DNA of 64,000 bases from Actinomycetota bacterium (GTDB lineage Bacteria > Actinomycetota > Actinomycetes > Mycobacteriales > Micromonosporaceae). Of this stretch, positions 52,059 through 61,169 are shown one piece after another. The stretch lies in contig VAWN01000029.1 in NCBI GenBank assembly GCA_005885555.1, positions 29,538-93,537 on the forward strand, given 5' to 3'. Numbering within the stretch: the first letter of the stretch is position 1; every line of letters starts with the position of its first letter. The notes beneath the pieces were generated by a model. That model was not told where the DNA came from and ran no database searches. It saw nothing but the letters and a program-made list of their open reading frames with translations. The position numbers were made by a program, and so were the translations under genes.

Positions 52059-52801
52059 CGGTCCAGGTGCCCGGCAACCGTCGCCCAGGCCGCGCTCGCC
52101 GGGTCGACGAGGGCGAAGTGGTCGACGCCGGGCAGCACCACGAGCTCGCACGCATCGCCGGCCGCCGATGCCGCCGCCGCGTACCGTGGCCCGAACGGGA
52201 ACGGTACGTGCACGTCGTCGGTACCGTGTACGACCAGCTGCGGTACCCCCAGCGGCAGCAGCAGCGTCGGGCACGCCGCCCGGTACCGGTCGGGCCGCTC
52301 GTCCGGGGTACCGCCGAGCAGCTCGATCACCGCGCCGTCGCTCAGCCGCTGCCGGGCGGCCTCGGTCAGGTCGCAGACGCCGGCCAGGGACACGGCGAAC
52401 CCGGGTACCACCCGGGCCGGCCGGAACCGGTCGACGCGCCGCCGCGCGCAGGCCCACAGCGCGAGCTGCCCGCCCGCCGAGTGCCCGACTATCGCGGGCG
52501 GCCCGGCGTCGAGGCCAGGTACCGAAGCCAGCGCATCGAGCCCGGCGGCCACATCGTCGAACGTGCCCGGCCAGCCGCCACCCGGCCCGCCGGTGCGCCG
52601 GTACTCCAGGTTCCACACCGCATACCCGCGGGCGCACAGGTCGGCGGCGAGCGGTTCCATCAGGTCGCACCGGTACCGGTGTCGCCAGTACCCGCCGTGC
52701 ACCAGCACCACGACCGCCGGCGGCGTGGCCGGACGAGCCGGCTGCCACAGCTGCGCGAACTGGTCGGGCTCCGGCCCGTACCGCACCACGGCCGGTGTCA
52801 C
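52046..52801 (-). CDS. Kynurenine formamidase (arylformamidase), alpha/beta hydrolase
   Basis: 251 residues. The oxyanion motif HGGYWR (about residue 35) is the hallmark of alpha/beta-hydrolase formamidases, the nucleophile lies in GHSAGGQ, and Asp and His are in VVHGTDDVHVPF and GVDHFAL. It would cleave N-formylkynurenine to kynurenine and formate in tryptophan breakdown. GTG 52801 overlaps the kynureninase stop by 4 bases, which supports the assignment. A tryptophan dioxygenase gene is not in the window. Confidence 0.82.
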   Translation of the reverse strand: MTPAVVRYGPEPDQFAQLWQPARPATPPAVVVLVHGGYWRHRYRCDLMEPLAADLCARGYAVWNLEYRRTGGPGGGWPGTFDDVAAGLDALASVPGLDAGPPAIVGHSAGGQLALWACARRRVDRFRPARVVPGFAVSLAGVCDLTEAARQRLSDGAVIELLGGTPDERPDRYRAACPTLLLPLGVPQLVVHGTDDVHVPFPFGPRYAAAASAAGDACELVVLPGVDHFALVDPASAAWATVAGHLDRWRW

Positions 52802-54048
52802 GTGATCCCCGCCGGCACGCTCGGGTACGGCTCGTGTGCCCCGGCCCCGACGACGTCGCGCAGCCGCGACAGTCCACTGTGGACATCGACGAACCGGGTG
52901 TACAGCGGCGCCATCCCCAGGCGCAACCGGTCCGGGGCGCGGAAGTCGGGGATCACCCCGGCCGCCTTGAGCGCCTGGCACACCTGCCACGCCTGCGGAT
53001 GGTGCAGGGTGACGTGCGCGCCTCGCCGGCACGGGTCGCGCGGCGACGCCAGCCGGAACCCCAGCGGGGCAAGCCATGCGTCGACCAGGTCCACGGCGTA
53101 CCCGGTCAGCGCCCGGCCCTTCGCCGCGATCGCCTCGACGCCGGCCTCGGCGGTGAGCCGTGCGCCCTCCAGCGCGGCGTACGCGGCCAGCACCGGCGGG
53201 GTACCCACGAGGAAGCGCCGGATGTCGGGCAGCGGATCGTACGACGGCCCCATCGCGAACTGCCCGCTCTGCCCGAACCAGCCCCAGATCGGTTGCCGCA
53301 CAACGGTTTGCAGGTCAGCGCGCACGTACAGGAACGCCGGCGCGCCGGGGCCGCCGTTGAGGTACTTGTACGTGCAGCCGACCGCCAGGTCCGCACCTGC
53401 CGCGGTGAGCCCGACCGGCACCGCACCGGCCGAGTGGCACAGGTCCCACAGCACCAGCGCGCCGACCTCGTGCGCCGCCGCGGTCAGCGCCGGCAGGTCG
53501 GCGACGGCGCCGGAACGGTACGACACGTGGGACAGGCACAGCAGTGCGACGTCCCCGTCCAGCGCGGCGGTCACGGCGGCCGGGTCGATGCCGCGGTCCG
53601 GGTCGGTGCCCACCATCCGCAGCGTCAGCCCGCGGTCGGCGGCGATGCCCGCCAGCACGTACCGGTCGGTGGGGAAGTTGTCGTCGTCGGTCACGATGAC
53701 CGTCCGGCCCGGCCGGGCAGCCAGCGCCGCGCACGCCAGCTTGTACAGGTTCACGCTCGTCGAGTCGGCGAGGATCACCTCACCCGCGGCGGCGCCGACG
53801 ATCCCGGCCAGCACGTCGCCGGCCGCCCGGTTCACCTCGATCCAGCGGTCCCAGCCGCCGATCAGCTCGGTGCCCCACGTGTCGACCACCGCGCGCAACC
53901 GCTCCCGGGTCGCGACCGGCAGCCGGCCGAGCGAGTTGCCGTCCAGGTACACCAGCGCGGGGTCGGCGATGACGAACCGGTCCCGGTACCCGGCCAGCCG
54001 GTCGGCCCGGTCCAGCCGAACGGCGCGATCCAGGTGCGTGTCGCCCAT
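52798..54048 (-). CDS. kynU: Kynureninase
   Basis: 416 residues, the usual length. A PLP enzyme of the aminotransferase fold that converts kynurenine to anthranilate and alanine. Visible motifs: VYLDGNSLGRLP near residue 33, DSTSVNLYKL (PLP phosphate site), DLCHSAGAVPV with the PLP-pairing Asp, CTYKYLNGGPGAPAF with the Schiff-base Lys, and WFGQSGQF. ATG 54048 follows GGCGG. It is first of the operon and divergent from the SRPBCC gene. Confidence 0.92.
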   Translation of the reverse strand: MGDTHLDRAVRLDRADRLAGYRDRFVIADPALVYLDGNSLGRLPVATRERLRAVVDTWGTELIGGWDRWIEVNRAAGDVLAGIVGAAAGEVILADSTSVNLYKLACAALAARPGRTVIVTDDDNFPTDRYVLAGIAADRGLTLRMVGTDPDRGIDPAAVTAALDGDVALLCLSHVSYRSGAVADLPALTAAAHEVGALVLWDLCHSAGAVPVGLTAAGADLAVGCTYKYLNGGPGAPAFLYVRADLQTVVRQPIWGWFGQSGQFAMGPSYDPLPDIRRFLVGTPPVLAAYAALEGARLTAEAGVEAIAAKGRALTGYAVDLVDAWLAPLGFRLASPRDPCRRGAHVTLHHPQAWQVCQALKAAGVIPDFRAPDRLRLGMAPLYTRFVDVHSGLSRLRDVVGAGAHEPYPSVPAGIT

Positions 54049-54079
54049 CCCGCCGACAGTACCGGTGCATGATGGTGCC

Positions 54080-54532
54080 GTGGCCGTCGACGTGCTGACC
54101 GAGATCGTGATCGGCCGGCCGTGCGCGGAGGTCGCCGGATATGCGGCGGATCCGTCGCATGCGCCGCAGTGGTACGCCAACATCGAGTCGGTGCGCTGGC
54201 AGACCCCGCCGCCGGTACAGGTCGGGTCGCGGATGGACTTCGTCGCGCGGTTCCTCGGCCGCCGGCTGGCCTACACCTACGAGATCGTCGACCTGGTACC
54301 CGGAGAGCGGATCGTGATGCGCACCGCCCAGGGGCCGTTCCCGATGGAGACCACGTACACCTGGCAGCCGGTCGACGCGACCGGTACCCGGATGACGCTG
54401 CGCAACCGCGGCGAGCCCAGCGGCTTCGGTCGGGTCGCCGCGCCGGTGATGGCGGCGGCCATGCGCCGCGCCAACGAGAAGGACCTCGCGAGGCTCAAGC
54501 GCCTCCTGGAAGGATCTCCGCATGGCGTATGA
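54080..54532 (+). CDS. SRPBCC (START/polyketide-cyclase-like) protein
   Basis: About 150 residues of the START-like fold: VAVDVLTEIVIGRPCAEVAGYAADPSHAPQWYANIESVRW at the start (bases 54080-54200), then GERIVMRTAQGPFPMETTYTW and MTLRNRGEPSGF, with a final helix AMRRANEKDLARLKRLL. Such proteins bind hydrophobic ligands. GTG 54080 chosen; GTG 54065 possible. It overlaps the TfoX-like gene by 11 bases. Confidence 0.82.
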   Translation: MAVDVLTEIVIGRPCAEVAGYAADPSHAPQWYANIESVRWQTPPPVQVGSRMDFVARFLGRRLAYTYEIVDLVPGERIVMRTAQGPFPMETTYTWQPVDATGTRMTLRNRGEPSGFGRVAAPVMAAAMRRANEKDLARLKRLLEGSPHGV

Positions 54533-54851
54533 CGACGCGCTCGCGGGGCGGGTCCGGGACCGGGTCGGCGACCGGCTCGGCGTCACCGAGAAGAAGATGT
54601 TCGGCGGGCTGGCGTTCCTGACCGACGGCAACATGACCGTGGGCGTGCACGGCGACGACCTGATCGCCCGGATCGACCCGGACACCACCGACGCGGCGCT
54701 CGCCGAGCCGGGCGTGCGGCCGTTCGACATCACCGGCCGGCCGATGCGCGGCTGGATCCTGGTCGCCGGGGAGGCGCTCGACGACGCGGTGCTGGACCGG
54801 TGGATCGAGCGCGCCCGCGGCTACGTGGAAACCCTGCCGCCGAAGAAGTAG
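54522..54851 (+). CDS. TfoX N-terminal domain protein
   Basis: 109 residues, TfoX_N (Sxy-like) domain: KKMFGGLAFLTDGNMTVGVHGDDLIARI and FDITGRPMRGWILVAGEALDDAVLDRWI are typical. In gammaproteobacteria TfoX helps competence, but single-domain actinomycete forms have no such role shown. An AAGGA site lies just upstream. It is translated in the same operon as the SRPBCC protein. Confidence 0.85.
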   Translation: MAYDDALAGRVRDRVGDRLGVTEKKMFGGLAFLTDGNMTVGVHGDDLIARIDPDTTDAALAEPGVRPFDITGRPMRGWILVAGEALDDAVLDRWIERARGYVETLPPKK

Positions 54852-54856
54852 CGGTC

Positions 54857-55477
54857 CTACCGGCGGTCGCGCAGCACCGCGACGCCCTCCCCGGCGAGGT
54901 CGTCGAGCGCCGGCTTGCGCCCGCACATGGCCATCACCAGCGCGACCATCGGCCCGCTCGCCTCCGGTCCGGTGCCGTGCCGCCAGTCGGTGTCGGTGGC
55001 CTGCAGGGTCACCCCGTCGATCCGGTTCTTCGCGCCGATGAGCAGGTTGCTGCCCTGGTAGAAGTCCGCCACCGCGACGAGGTGTCCGGCCGGATGGTCA
55101 CGGTACCCGCCGAGCGCGCGGAAGACGTCCTCGCCGTGCACGATCGTCTCGCCGAGCCAGGACTGCGCCGGGCCGGGCGGTGCGGTGCGGGCCTCGATGC
55201 GCGCCCGCAACGCCTCCACCAGCTCGCTGTTGCTGCGGTCCGCCTTCTCCCGGGCGATCTCCTTGCGGGTCATCGCCTGGAAGCTGAAGCCGCTGCCGAC
55301 CATCTTGCCGAGGAACTTCGGCGGGGTCATGTTCGCCGTCGAGATCATGTGGGCCACGACGTCGCGCACCGTCCAGCCGGTACACAGCGACGGCCTGTCC
55401 CAGTCCGCATCGGAAAGCTTGCCGAGCGCGTCGACCAGAGCGGCGCGCTCCTCTTTGATCATCTGCCAGGTGTCCAT
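54857..55477 (-). CDS. Maleylpyruvate isomerase/DinB-fold family protein
   Basis: 206 residues of the DinB/MDMPI superfamily: TWQMIKEERAALVDALGKLSDADWDRPSLCTGWTVRDVVAHM (limits, bases 55350-55475) includes the metal-ligand His, and GETIVHGEDVFRALG the second His. Many actinomycete members are mycothiol-dependent enzymes; which reaction this one performs is unknown. It converges on the TfoX-like gene (5-base gap). Confidence 0.82.
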   Translation of the reverse strand: MDTWQMIKEERAALVDALGKLSDADWDRPSLCTGWTVRDVVAHMISTANMTPPKFLGKMVGSGFSFQAMTRKEIAREKADRSNSELVEALRARIEARTAPPGPAQSWLGETIVHGEDVFRALGGYRDHPAGHLVAVADFYQGSNLLIGAKNRIDGVTLQATDTDWRHGTGPEASGPMVALVMAMCGRKPALDDLAGEGVAVLRDRR

Positions 55478-55509
55478 TGGTGCTCCGTAGCTATCTGGGG
55501 CCCGCCCCG

Positions 55510-56520
55510 TCAGCGCGTGGCGAGGTACGCGGCTGCCTGCTCGCGTAGCATCTCGTGGATGCCGCCCATCGGGGTACCGCCGGGCAGCCAGTCCTTGCGG
55601 ATCTTAGCGACCGACGTGTAGTTGGTATCCACCACGTTCGCCAGCGGCGCCTCGACCGCCTGCGACACCAGCTGGTACCCGTCGAGCACGTCGAGCCCCA
55701 AGTCGGACCGCAGCCACCGCACCAGCTCGACCTGCGCGATGCGGAACGCGTCCTCCAGCGGCCGCGCCGACCCCGTGGTCATCAGGTGCGTGTCGGACTC
55801 CAGCCGCGGCCACGGGCACGGCACGCCCTTGACCAGATCGACGATGACCACCGTGTCCATCGCGCACTCGACGGCCACCCCGCACGTCTCGCCCTCGCCC
55901 TGCCGGGCGTGGCCGTCGCCCAGCGACAGCAGCGCGCCGGGCACGTTCACGCCGAGGTAGCAGGTGACCCCGGCGCGCATCTCGGGGGTGTCCATGTTGC
56001 CGCCGTGCGCGTCGGGCACCAGCGCCGAACGCACCTCCAGGTTCGCCGGGGCGACGCCGACGGTACCGTGCATCGGGTCCATCGGCAGGTCCACCGTGAA
56101 GTCGCCGAAGCGGGCGGCGAACCGGCACACCCGCTTGCCGCGGTCCAGCTCCCAGATCCACACCACCTCGGGCAGCGGCTCCTGCAGGGTCGCCGTCAGG
56201 TGGGTGGAGGTCAGCGCGCCGAACAGGGGTACCGTCGTCGACGCCGCCCAGTCCCGGGCCGGTTCGATCGACACGAAGTGCACCGCGAGCGTGTCGCCGG
56301 GCTCGGCGCCCTCGACGTGGAACGGGCCGGTCTGCGGGTTCACGAACGGAAACTCGATCACCCGGGACACGAGATCGCCGGTGCCGCGTACCCGACCGGC
56401 GAAGCAGTCCTCGGTGAACAGCTCCAGCACGGTACCCGGAGCGACCCGGGCCGCCGGCGCGGTACCGCCGAACGTCCACACGTAGTCGCCGGCCGCCGGC
56501 CGGTAGGTCAGTACCGTCAT
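55510..56520 (-). CDS. Acetamidase/formamidase family protein
   Basis: 336 residues of the FmdA_AmdA family: RPAAGDYVWTFGGTAPAARVAPGTVLELFTEDCF at the start, HVEGAEPGDTLAVHFVSIEP, MHGTVGVAP and NMDTPEM, GDGHARQGEGETCGVAVEC. It hydrolyses short amides to ammonia and acids in the cytoplasm, probably with a metal. It overlaps the permease stop by 4 bases (ATGA), so the transporter presumably brings in its amide or amine substrate. Confidence 0.88.
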   Translation of the reverse strand: MTVLTYRPAAGDYVWTFGGTAPAARVAPGTVLELFTEDCFAGRVRGTGDLVSRVIEFPFVNPQTGPFHVEGAEPGDTLAVHFVSIEPARDWAASTTVPLFGALTSTHLTATLQEPLPEVVWIWELDRGKRVCRFAARFGDFTVDLPMDPMHGTVGVAPANLEVRSALVPDAHGGNMDTPEMRAGVTCYLGVNVPGALLSLGDGHARQGEGETCGVAVECAMDTVVIVDLVKGVPCPWPRLESDTHLMTTGSARPLEDAFRIAQVELVRWLRSDLGLDVLDGYQLVSQAVEAPLANVVDTNYTSVAKIRKDWLPGGTPMGGIHEMLREQAAAYLATR

Positions 56521-57977
56521 CGCGGCACCTCCTCCCGTTGCGGCGCCTCGTCGAGGTGCACCCGGGCGACGTCGGCGACCCGCTGCGGGTTGCGGGCGGA
56601 CAGCACGAGCAGGTACATCACGCCCAGCGCCATCCAGATCCCGGCCGCCGGCCCGGCGTAGGACGTGGGCGGGGTCAGCGCCGTGACGAACGACAGCCCC
56701 GGTACCCGCAGCCCGGCCGCGGTCAGCCAGGCCGGGATGAAGGCGAGGATGCCGAGGATCGGGATCACCAGGTGCAGCAACGGGTTGAACTCGGCCCGGC
56801 CGGCCCGCAGGAAGTACCCGATGCAGGCCAGGTTCGTCACGATGTACGCGGCGACGATGAGGATCACCAGCCCGGTGGCGACGATGCCGAACGCGGTCAC
56901 CGGGTCGTACCCGAAGCCCAGCCCGAACGAGATCGCGACGGTGGCCGCGGTGACGAGCAGGATCGCCACGACCGGCGAGCGGCGCCGGGTGGACAGCCGG
57001 GCCAGCGCGTACGGGAACGCACCGATCCGCCCCATCGCGTACGCGGTCCGGGTGGACACGTTCACCCCCGCGTTCGCGTTGGCGACGGTCGAGTTCACGA
57101 TCGCCAGGAACACCAGTACCCAGAAGGCGCCGTACAGGCTGCGCGCGACGCCCTCCCACGAGTCCGCGCCGGAGGTGCCGAAGCTGGCGAACCTGTCCGG
57201 TCCGAAGGCGACGTCGACCGCGTACGTCGTGAAGATGTACAGGATCCCGATGAGCAGTGTCGCGAGCAGTACCGCGCGGCGCACGGTACGGCGCGGGTCG
57301 CGGGCCTCCTCGGCCAGCGGGGCCGCGCCCTCGAAGCCGCCGAAGGCCAGGATCGTGTACACCGACCCGGCGATCACGCCCGCGATGCCGGCGTGCTCGG
57401 GCGGCGTGTGGCCGGTACCGAAGACCGACAGCGTGTTCGCCGAACCCGCATGGATGATCAGCAGGACCGCGAGGATCACGAACACGGCGATCTCGAAGAT
57501 GCCCAGCACCGTGCCCAGCCCGGCCGAGGTGCGGATGCCGTAGATGCCGGCGGTCATCACGATCAGCGCGCCGAGCAGCGTCCACGGCCACCACAGGCCG
57601 GCCGGCCAGCCGAGCTCGTCGTGCAGGGTACCGGCGGTGGTGAAGCCGAGCTGCAGCAGCACCAGCGGCGAGATGAGCACGCCGACGAGCACGTACGCCC
57701 AGGCGACCAGGAACCCGACGGCCCGGTGCAGACCGCGCGCCGCGTAGGTGGCCAGCGAACCGGCGGCCGGCATCCGGCCGGCCAGCTCCGCGACCGACAC
57801 CGCGCTGAACAGGCCCGCGAGCGGCAGCGAACCACCCGCGTACGCGGCGCCGAACGGGATCGACGCGGCGATCGCCGCACCGGGCGCCATGTCGGTGATG
57901 CTCTGGAAGAGGACTTCGCGCAGGCCGATCGCGTCCTTGCGCAACGCGAGAGTGGCGGGAACCGTCTGGTGGGCCAT
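56517..57977 (-). CDS. APC-family amino acid/amine permease
   Basis: 486 residues with 12-13 hydrophobic helices. It opens with RKDAIGLREVLFQSITDMAPGAAIAASIPFGA, the APC pattern, has FGGFEGAAPLAEEARDPRRTVRRAV as the usual helix 6 and following loop, and ends in cytoplasmic REEVPR. ATG 57977 with GAGG upstream; GTG 57989 is an alternative. Translational coupling to the amidase gene suggests amide or formamide uptake. The gap 57978-58165 holds CATGCACG twice (58057 and 58076 areas), a possible operator. Confidence 0.85.
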   Translation of the reverse strand: MAHQTVPATLALRKDAIGLREVLFQSITDMAPGAAIAASIPFGAAYAGGSLPLAGLFSAVSVAELAGRMPAAGSLATYAARGLHRAVGFLVAWAYVLVGVLISPLVLLQLGFTTAGTLHDELGWPAGLWWPWTLLGALIVMTAGIYGIRTSAGLGTVLGIFEIAVFVILAVLLIIHAGSANTLSVFGTGHTPPEHAGIAGVIAGSVYTILAFGGFEGAAPLAEEARDPRRTVRRAVLLATLLIGILYIFTTYAVDVAFGPDRFASFGTSGADSWEGVARSLYGAFWVLVFLAIVNSTVANANAGVNVSTRTAYAMGRIGAFPYALARLSTRRRSPVVAILLVTAATVAISFGLGFGYDPVTAFGIVATGLVILIVAAYIVTNLACIGYFLRAGRAEFNPLLHLVIPILGILAFIPAWLTAAGLRVPGLSFVTALTPPTSYAGPAAGIWMALGVMYLLVLSARNPQRVADVARVHLDEAPQREEVPR

Positions 57978-58165
57978 GGTGGACCTCACTCATGTGATCA
58001 AGTCCAGCGTGAGCCGACGGTACTCCCTCGTACGCGGATTGTGAAGCATAGATGCTCATGCACGACCACCGTGACCATGCACGGGCGTGGTATGCCTGAA
58101 GTGCGGCACTGGATGCCCCGTGGCCGCGTGGCCCGCCGGGGCCGGCGCGGAAGGTCGGTGGGCAC

Positions 58166-59194
58166 ATGGAAGTCCTGCTCCTGCGCAACGGCGGCGCCGA
58201 GCGGCAGGCCCTCGACGACCTGCCGGAGCTGCTCAAGCGCAAGGACGGGATCGTCTGGGTGGACATCCCGGTGTGCGATCCCGACGCCAGCGTCGTGCTG
58301 TCCGACGTGTTCGGGTTCCATTCGTTCGCGGTACGCGACTGTGTCGAGCGCAACCACGTGTCCAAGTACCACGTGTACGCCGACTACGTGTTCACCGTGC
58401 TGCACGCGCCGCAGGTCGGCCGGCGCGGCCACGTGCACTATGTGGAGCTCGACCAGTTCGTCGGGCGGCACTACCTGGTCACGGTGCACGGTCCGCTGAA
58501 CCCGGCGGTGGATCCGGAGGTGGCGCTGCTGGACACCCGCACGGTACTGCGCCGCATCGACCGCGGTGCCCTGATGCCCCGCTCGCCGTTCGAGCTGTCC
58601 CACGCGATCGTCACCGCGCTGACCCGCCGGGAGATCGACCTGATCGCCAAGCTCGCGCGTGAGTCGGGGCGGCTGGAGCAGCGGGTCATGCTCAGCGAGG
58701 AGCGCGACGATCCGGAGGCGTTCCTGGAGGAGCTGTTCCAGATCTGGTACGAGCTGCTGGCGGTACGGACGATGGCGGTGCACAGCGGCGCGACGTACAC
58801 CCGGATGGCCAAGCGGGCCCGCGACGTACCCGAGGACGCGCCGGTCCTGTTCTCCGACCTCGGCGATCAGTTCGAACTGGTCAAGAGCATGGCCGACGGG
58901 CAGCGCGAGTTCCTGCACGGGGTCATCGAGTTCTTCCAGACGCGCACCTCGACGCAGACCACCCTCGCCGCCGAGAAGCTCGCCGAGGCCGGCGTGCAGC
59001 AGAACGACGACATGCGCCGGATCACCGCGTGGGTGGCCATCGTCGCGGTACCCATGGCGGTCACCGGGTTCTTCGGGCAGAACCTGCCGTTCCCCGGCTT
59101 CGGTACCGAGGCCGGGCTGATCGCCTCGTCCAGCATCATGCTGGGGCTGGCGGTCACGCTGTACATCATCTTCTGGAAGAAGAAGTGGCTGTGA
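58166..59194 (+). CDS. CorA-family divalent cation transporter with GQN motif
   Basis: 342 residues: a large cytoplasmic N-terminal domain, a long stalk helix (ELFQIWYELLAVRTMAVHSGATY to QQNDDMRRITAWVAI) and two C-terminal membrane helices. The hallmark (Y)GMN loop is replaced by GFFGQNLPFPGF, so Met is Gln at the pore entrance. The first membrane helix is AIVAVPMAVTGFFG. GMN variants are known in CorA/ZntB relatives with altered ion preference, so Mg2+ transport should not be assumed. It ends in KKKWL and overlaps the NhaA gene end by 29 bases. Confidence 0.87.
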   Translation: MEVLLLRNGGAERQALDDLPELLKRKDGIVWVDIPVCDPDASVVLSDVFGFHSFAVRDCVERNHVSKYHVYADYVFTVLHAPQVGRRGHVHYVELDQFVGRHYLVTVHGPLNPAVDPEVALLDTRTVLRRIDRGALMPRSPFELSHAIVTALTRREIDLIAKLARESGRLEQRVMLSEERDDPEAFLEELFQIWYELLAVRTMAVHSGATYTRMAKRARDVPEDAPVLFSDLGDQFELVKSMADGQREFLHGVIEFFQTRTSTQTTLAAEKLAEAGVQQNDDMRRITAWVAIVAVPMAVTGFFGQNLPFPGFGTEAGLIASSSIMLGLAVTLYIIFWKKKWL

Positions 59195-61073
59195 GCCGGG
59201 CCTTGGCGGCGCGGACCGCGGCCGACAGCGTCGCGATGTCGTAGGCGCCCTGGTGCCGCTGCCCGTTGATGAAGAACGTCGGGGTACCGGAGACGGCGCT
59301 CAGGTCGGCCGAGTCGACGTCCTCGGCGACCCGCGGCGCGTGCACGTGCTGGCGCAGCTCCGTGCGGAACCGGCCGGTGTCCAGGCCCAGCTGCTCGGCG
59401 TACCCGACCAGGTACTTGGGCGCGAGCGCGTCCTGGTGTCGGAACAGCAGCTCGCGCATCGGCCAGAAGGCACCCTGCGCGGCGGCGGCCTCGGCCGCCT
59501 CGGCGGCGAGCTGGGCGTCGGGGTGCACGTCGCTGAGCGGCAGGTGCCGCCAGACGTAGCGCAGGTCGCCGAAGTCGGCGAGCAGCTCGCGGATCACCGG
59601 TTCGGCCTGGCCGCAGTAGGGGCACTCGAAGTCGCCGTACTCCACGAGGGTCACCGGCGCGTCGGCCGGGCCGCGTGCGTGGTCGTGGCGCTCGTCCACG
59701 GGTACCGCGAGATCCACGATCGGTTCGGCGCCGGCCAGCAGCGCCCGGGCCCGACGGGCGGGGGACAGCCACCCGGTGGCCCGGAACAGCAGCCAGGTCA
59801 GCACCGACGAGCACAGCGCCGCGCTGAGCACCCCGAGCTTCGCCTCCTCCAGCGCGGTACCGCGGAAGGCGAGGGTGGCGACCAGCAGTGACACGGTGAA
59901 CCCGATGCCGGCGATCGTGCCGCCGCCGGCCACGGCCAGCCAGCCGACCGGCGGCCGCAGGCGCCCCCGGCTGAGCCGGGTGACCAGCCAGGACACCCCG
60001 ACGATGCCGACCGGCTTGCCGACCAGGTACCCGAGCGCGATGCCCAGCGTGACCGGCGAGGTGTACGCGGCGGCCAGGAAGCCCGGGTTGATCACGATGC
60101 CGGCGTTGCACAGCGCGAACAGCGGCACGATCACATAGCTGGTCCACGGGTGGTACAGCAGCTGCAGCCGCTCGTTGGGGGAAATGGCCGAGGCCAGCCC
60201 GAGCCGGGCGTCGCGGGCCAGTTCCGGGGTGGGCTGCTCGCGGAACAGCCGGAACAGGTTGGTGGCTGCCTCCAGGTTGCCGCGCTCGGCCGGGTACGCA
60301 TAGGTCAGCAGGCCGAACGCCAGCCCGACGACGACCGGATCCACCCCGGAGCGCATCAGCGCGAGCCACAGCGCGAGGCCCAGCACCAGGTACACCAGCC
60401 CGACGGTGACCCGGGCCGCCTTCACCGCCAGTACCATGCCGAAGATCCCGAGCCCGACCAGCAGCGCCGGCCACCGCAGCTCCTCGGTGTACCCGACCGC
60501 GATGACCACGAGCGAGACCAGGTCGTCGACCACCGCGACGGTCAGCATGAACGCCCGCAGCCGGTCCGGGAACTGCGGCCCGACCAGCGCCAGCATGCCC
60601 AGCGCGAACGCGGTGTCGGTGGACAGCGTGGTACCCCAGCCGGGCGCGGACGGGCGGCCGGCGTTCAGCGCCAGGTAGATCCCGACCGGTACCGCCATCC
60701 CGCCGACCGCCGCGAGCATCGGCAGGGTGACCCGGCGCCGGTCGCGCAGCTCCCCGAGGTCGAACTCGCGCCGCGCCTCCAGTCCGACGGTGAAGAAGAA
60801 GAACGTCATCAGCCCGTTGTTCACCCAGCCGCGCAGGTCCTGGGCGACCTCCCAGCCGCCGACGCGCACCGCGAACGTGGTGCCCCAGACCGCCTGGTAC
60901 GAGGCGGCGTGCACGTTCACCCAGGCCAGCGCCGCGACGGCGGCGGCCAGCAGGACGGCGGCGCCGCCGGTCTCGGTGCGCAGGAACGAGCGCAGCGGCG
61001 TCTGCAGGTTGCGCGCCCAGGCGGTGCGCCCGAGCCAGCGCGCGGTCGACCCGCCGGTCACTGGGACAGCCAT
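59166..61073 (-). CDS. nhaA: Na+/H+ antiporter NhaA fused to a DsbA-like thioredoxin domain
   Basis: 635 residues. Residues about 25-425 are NhaA: FFFFTVGLEARREFDLGEL, STDTAFALGMLALVG with the sodium-site region, VVDDLVSLVVIA with the adjacent Asp pair, and ISPNERLQLLYHPW. After a link with LVDERHDH-type sequence, residues about 450-630 are a DsbA-type thioredoxin fold with FECPYCGQAEPV (CPYC active site), VSGTPTFFINGQRHQGAYD. The fusion is found in other actinomycetes; the cytosolic DsbA part may sense redox state. The start ATG at 61073 is the first convincing one. Confidence 0.9.
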   Translation of the reverse strand: MAVPVTGGSTARWLGRTAWARNLQTPLRSFLRTETGGAAVLLAAAVAALAWVNVHAASYQAVWGTTFAVRVGGWEVAQDLRGWVNNGLMTFFFFTVGLEARREFDLGELRDRRRVTLPMLAAVGGMAVPVGIYLALNAGRPSAPGWGTTLSTDTAFALGMLALVGPQFPDRLRAFMLTVAVVDDLVSLVVIAVGYTEELRWPALLVGLGIFGMVLAVKAARVTVGLVYLVLGLALWLALMRSGVDPVVVGLAFGLLTYAYPAERGNLEAATNLFRLFREQPTPELARDARLGLASAISPNERLQLLYHPWTSYVIVPLFALCNAGIVINPGFLAAAYTSPVTLGIALGYLVGKPVGIVGVSWLVTRLSRGRLRPPVGWLAVAGGGTIAGIGFTVSLLVATLAFRGTALEEAKLGVLSAALCSSVLTWLLFRATGWLSPARRARALLAGAEPIVDLAVPVDERHDHARGPADAPVTLVEYGDFECPYCGQAEPVIRELLADFGDLRYVWRHLPLSDVHPDAQLAAEAAEAAAAQGAFWPMRELLFRHQDALAPKYLVGYAEQLGLDTGRFRTELRQHVHAPRVAEDVDSADLSAVSGTPTFFINGQRHQGAYDIATLSAAVRAAKARLTATSSSRR

Positions 61074-61169
61074 CCTGGATGGCAGGGTACCCGGTGAAGC
61101 CGCCGGACCGACCGGCCATCTGCGGGTTAGCCTTGGGCCGGACGATCGCGCCGACCCGGTGAGGCAGTG

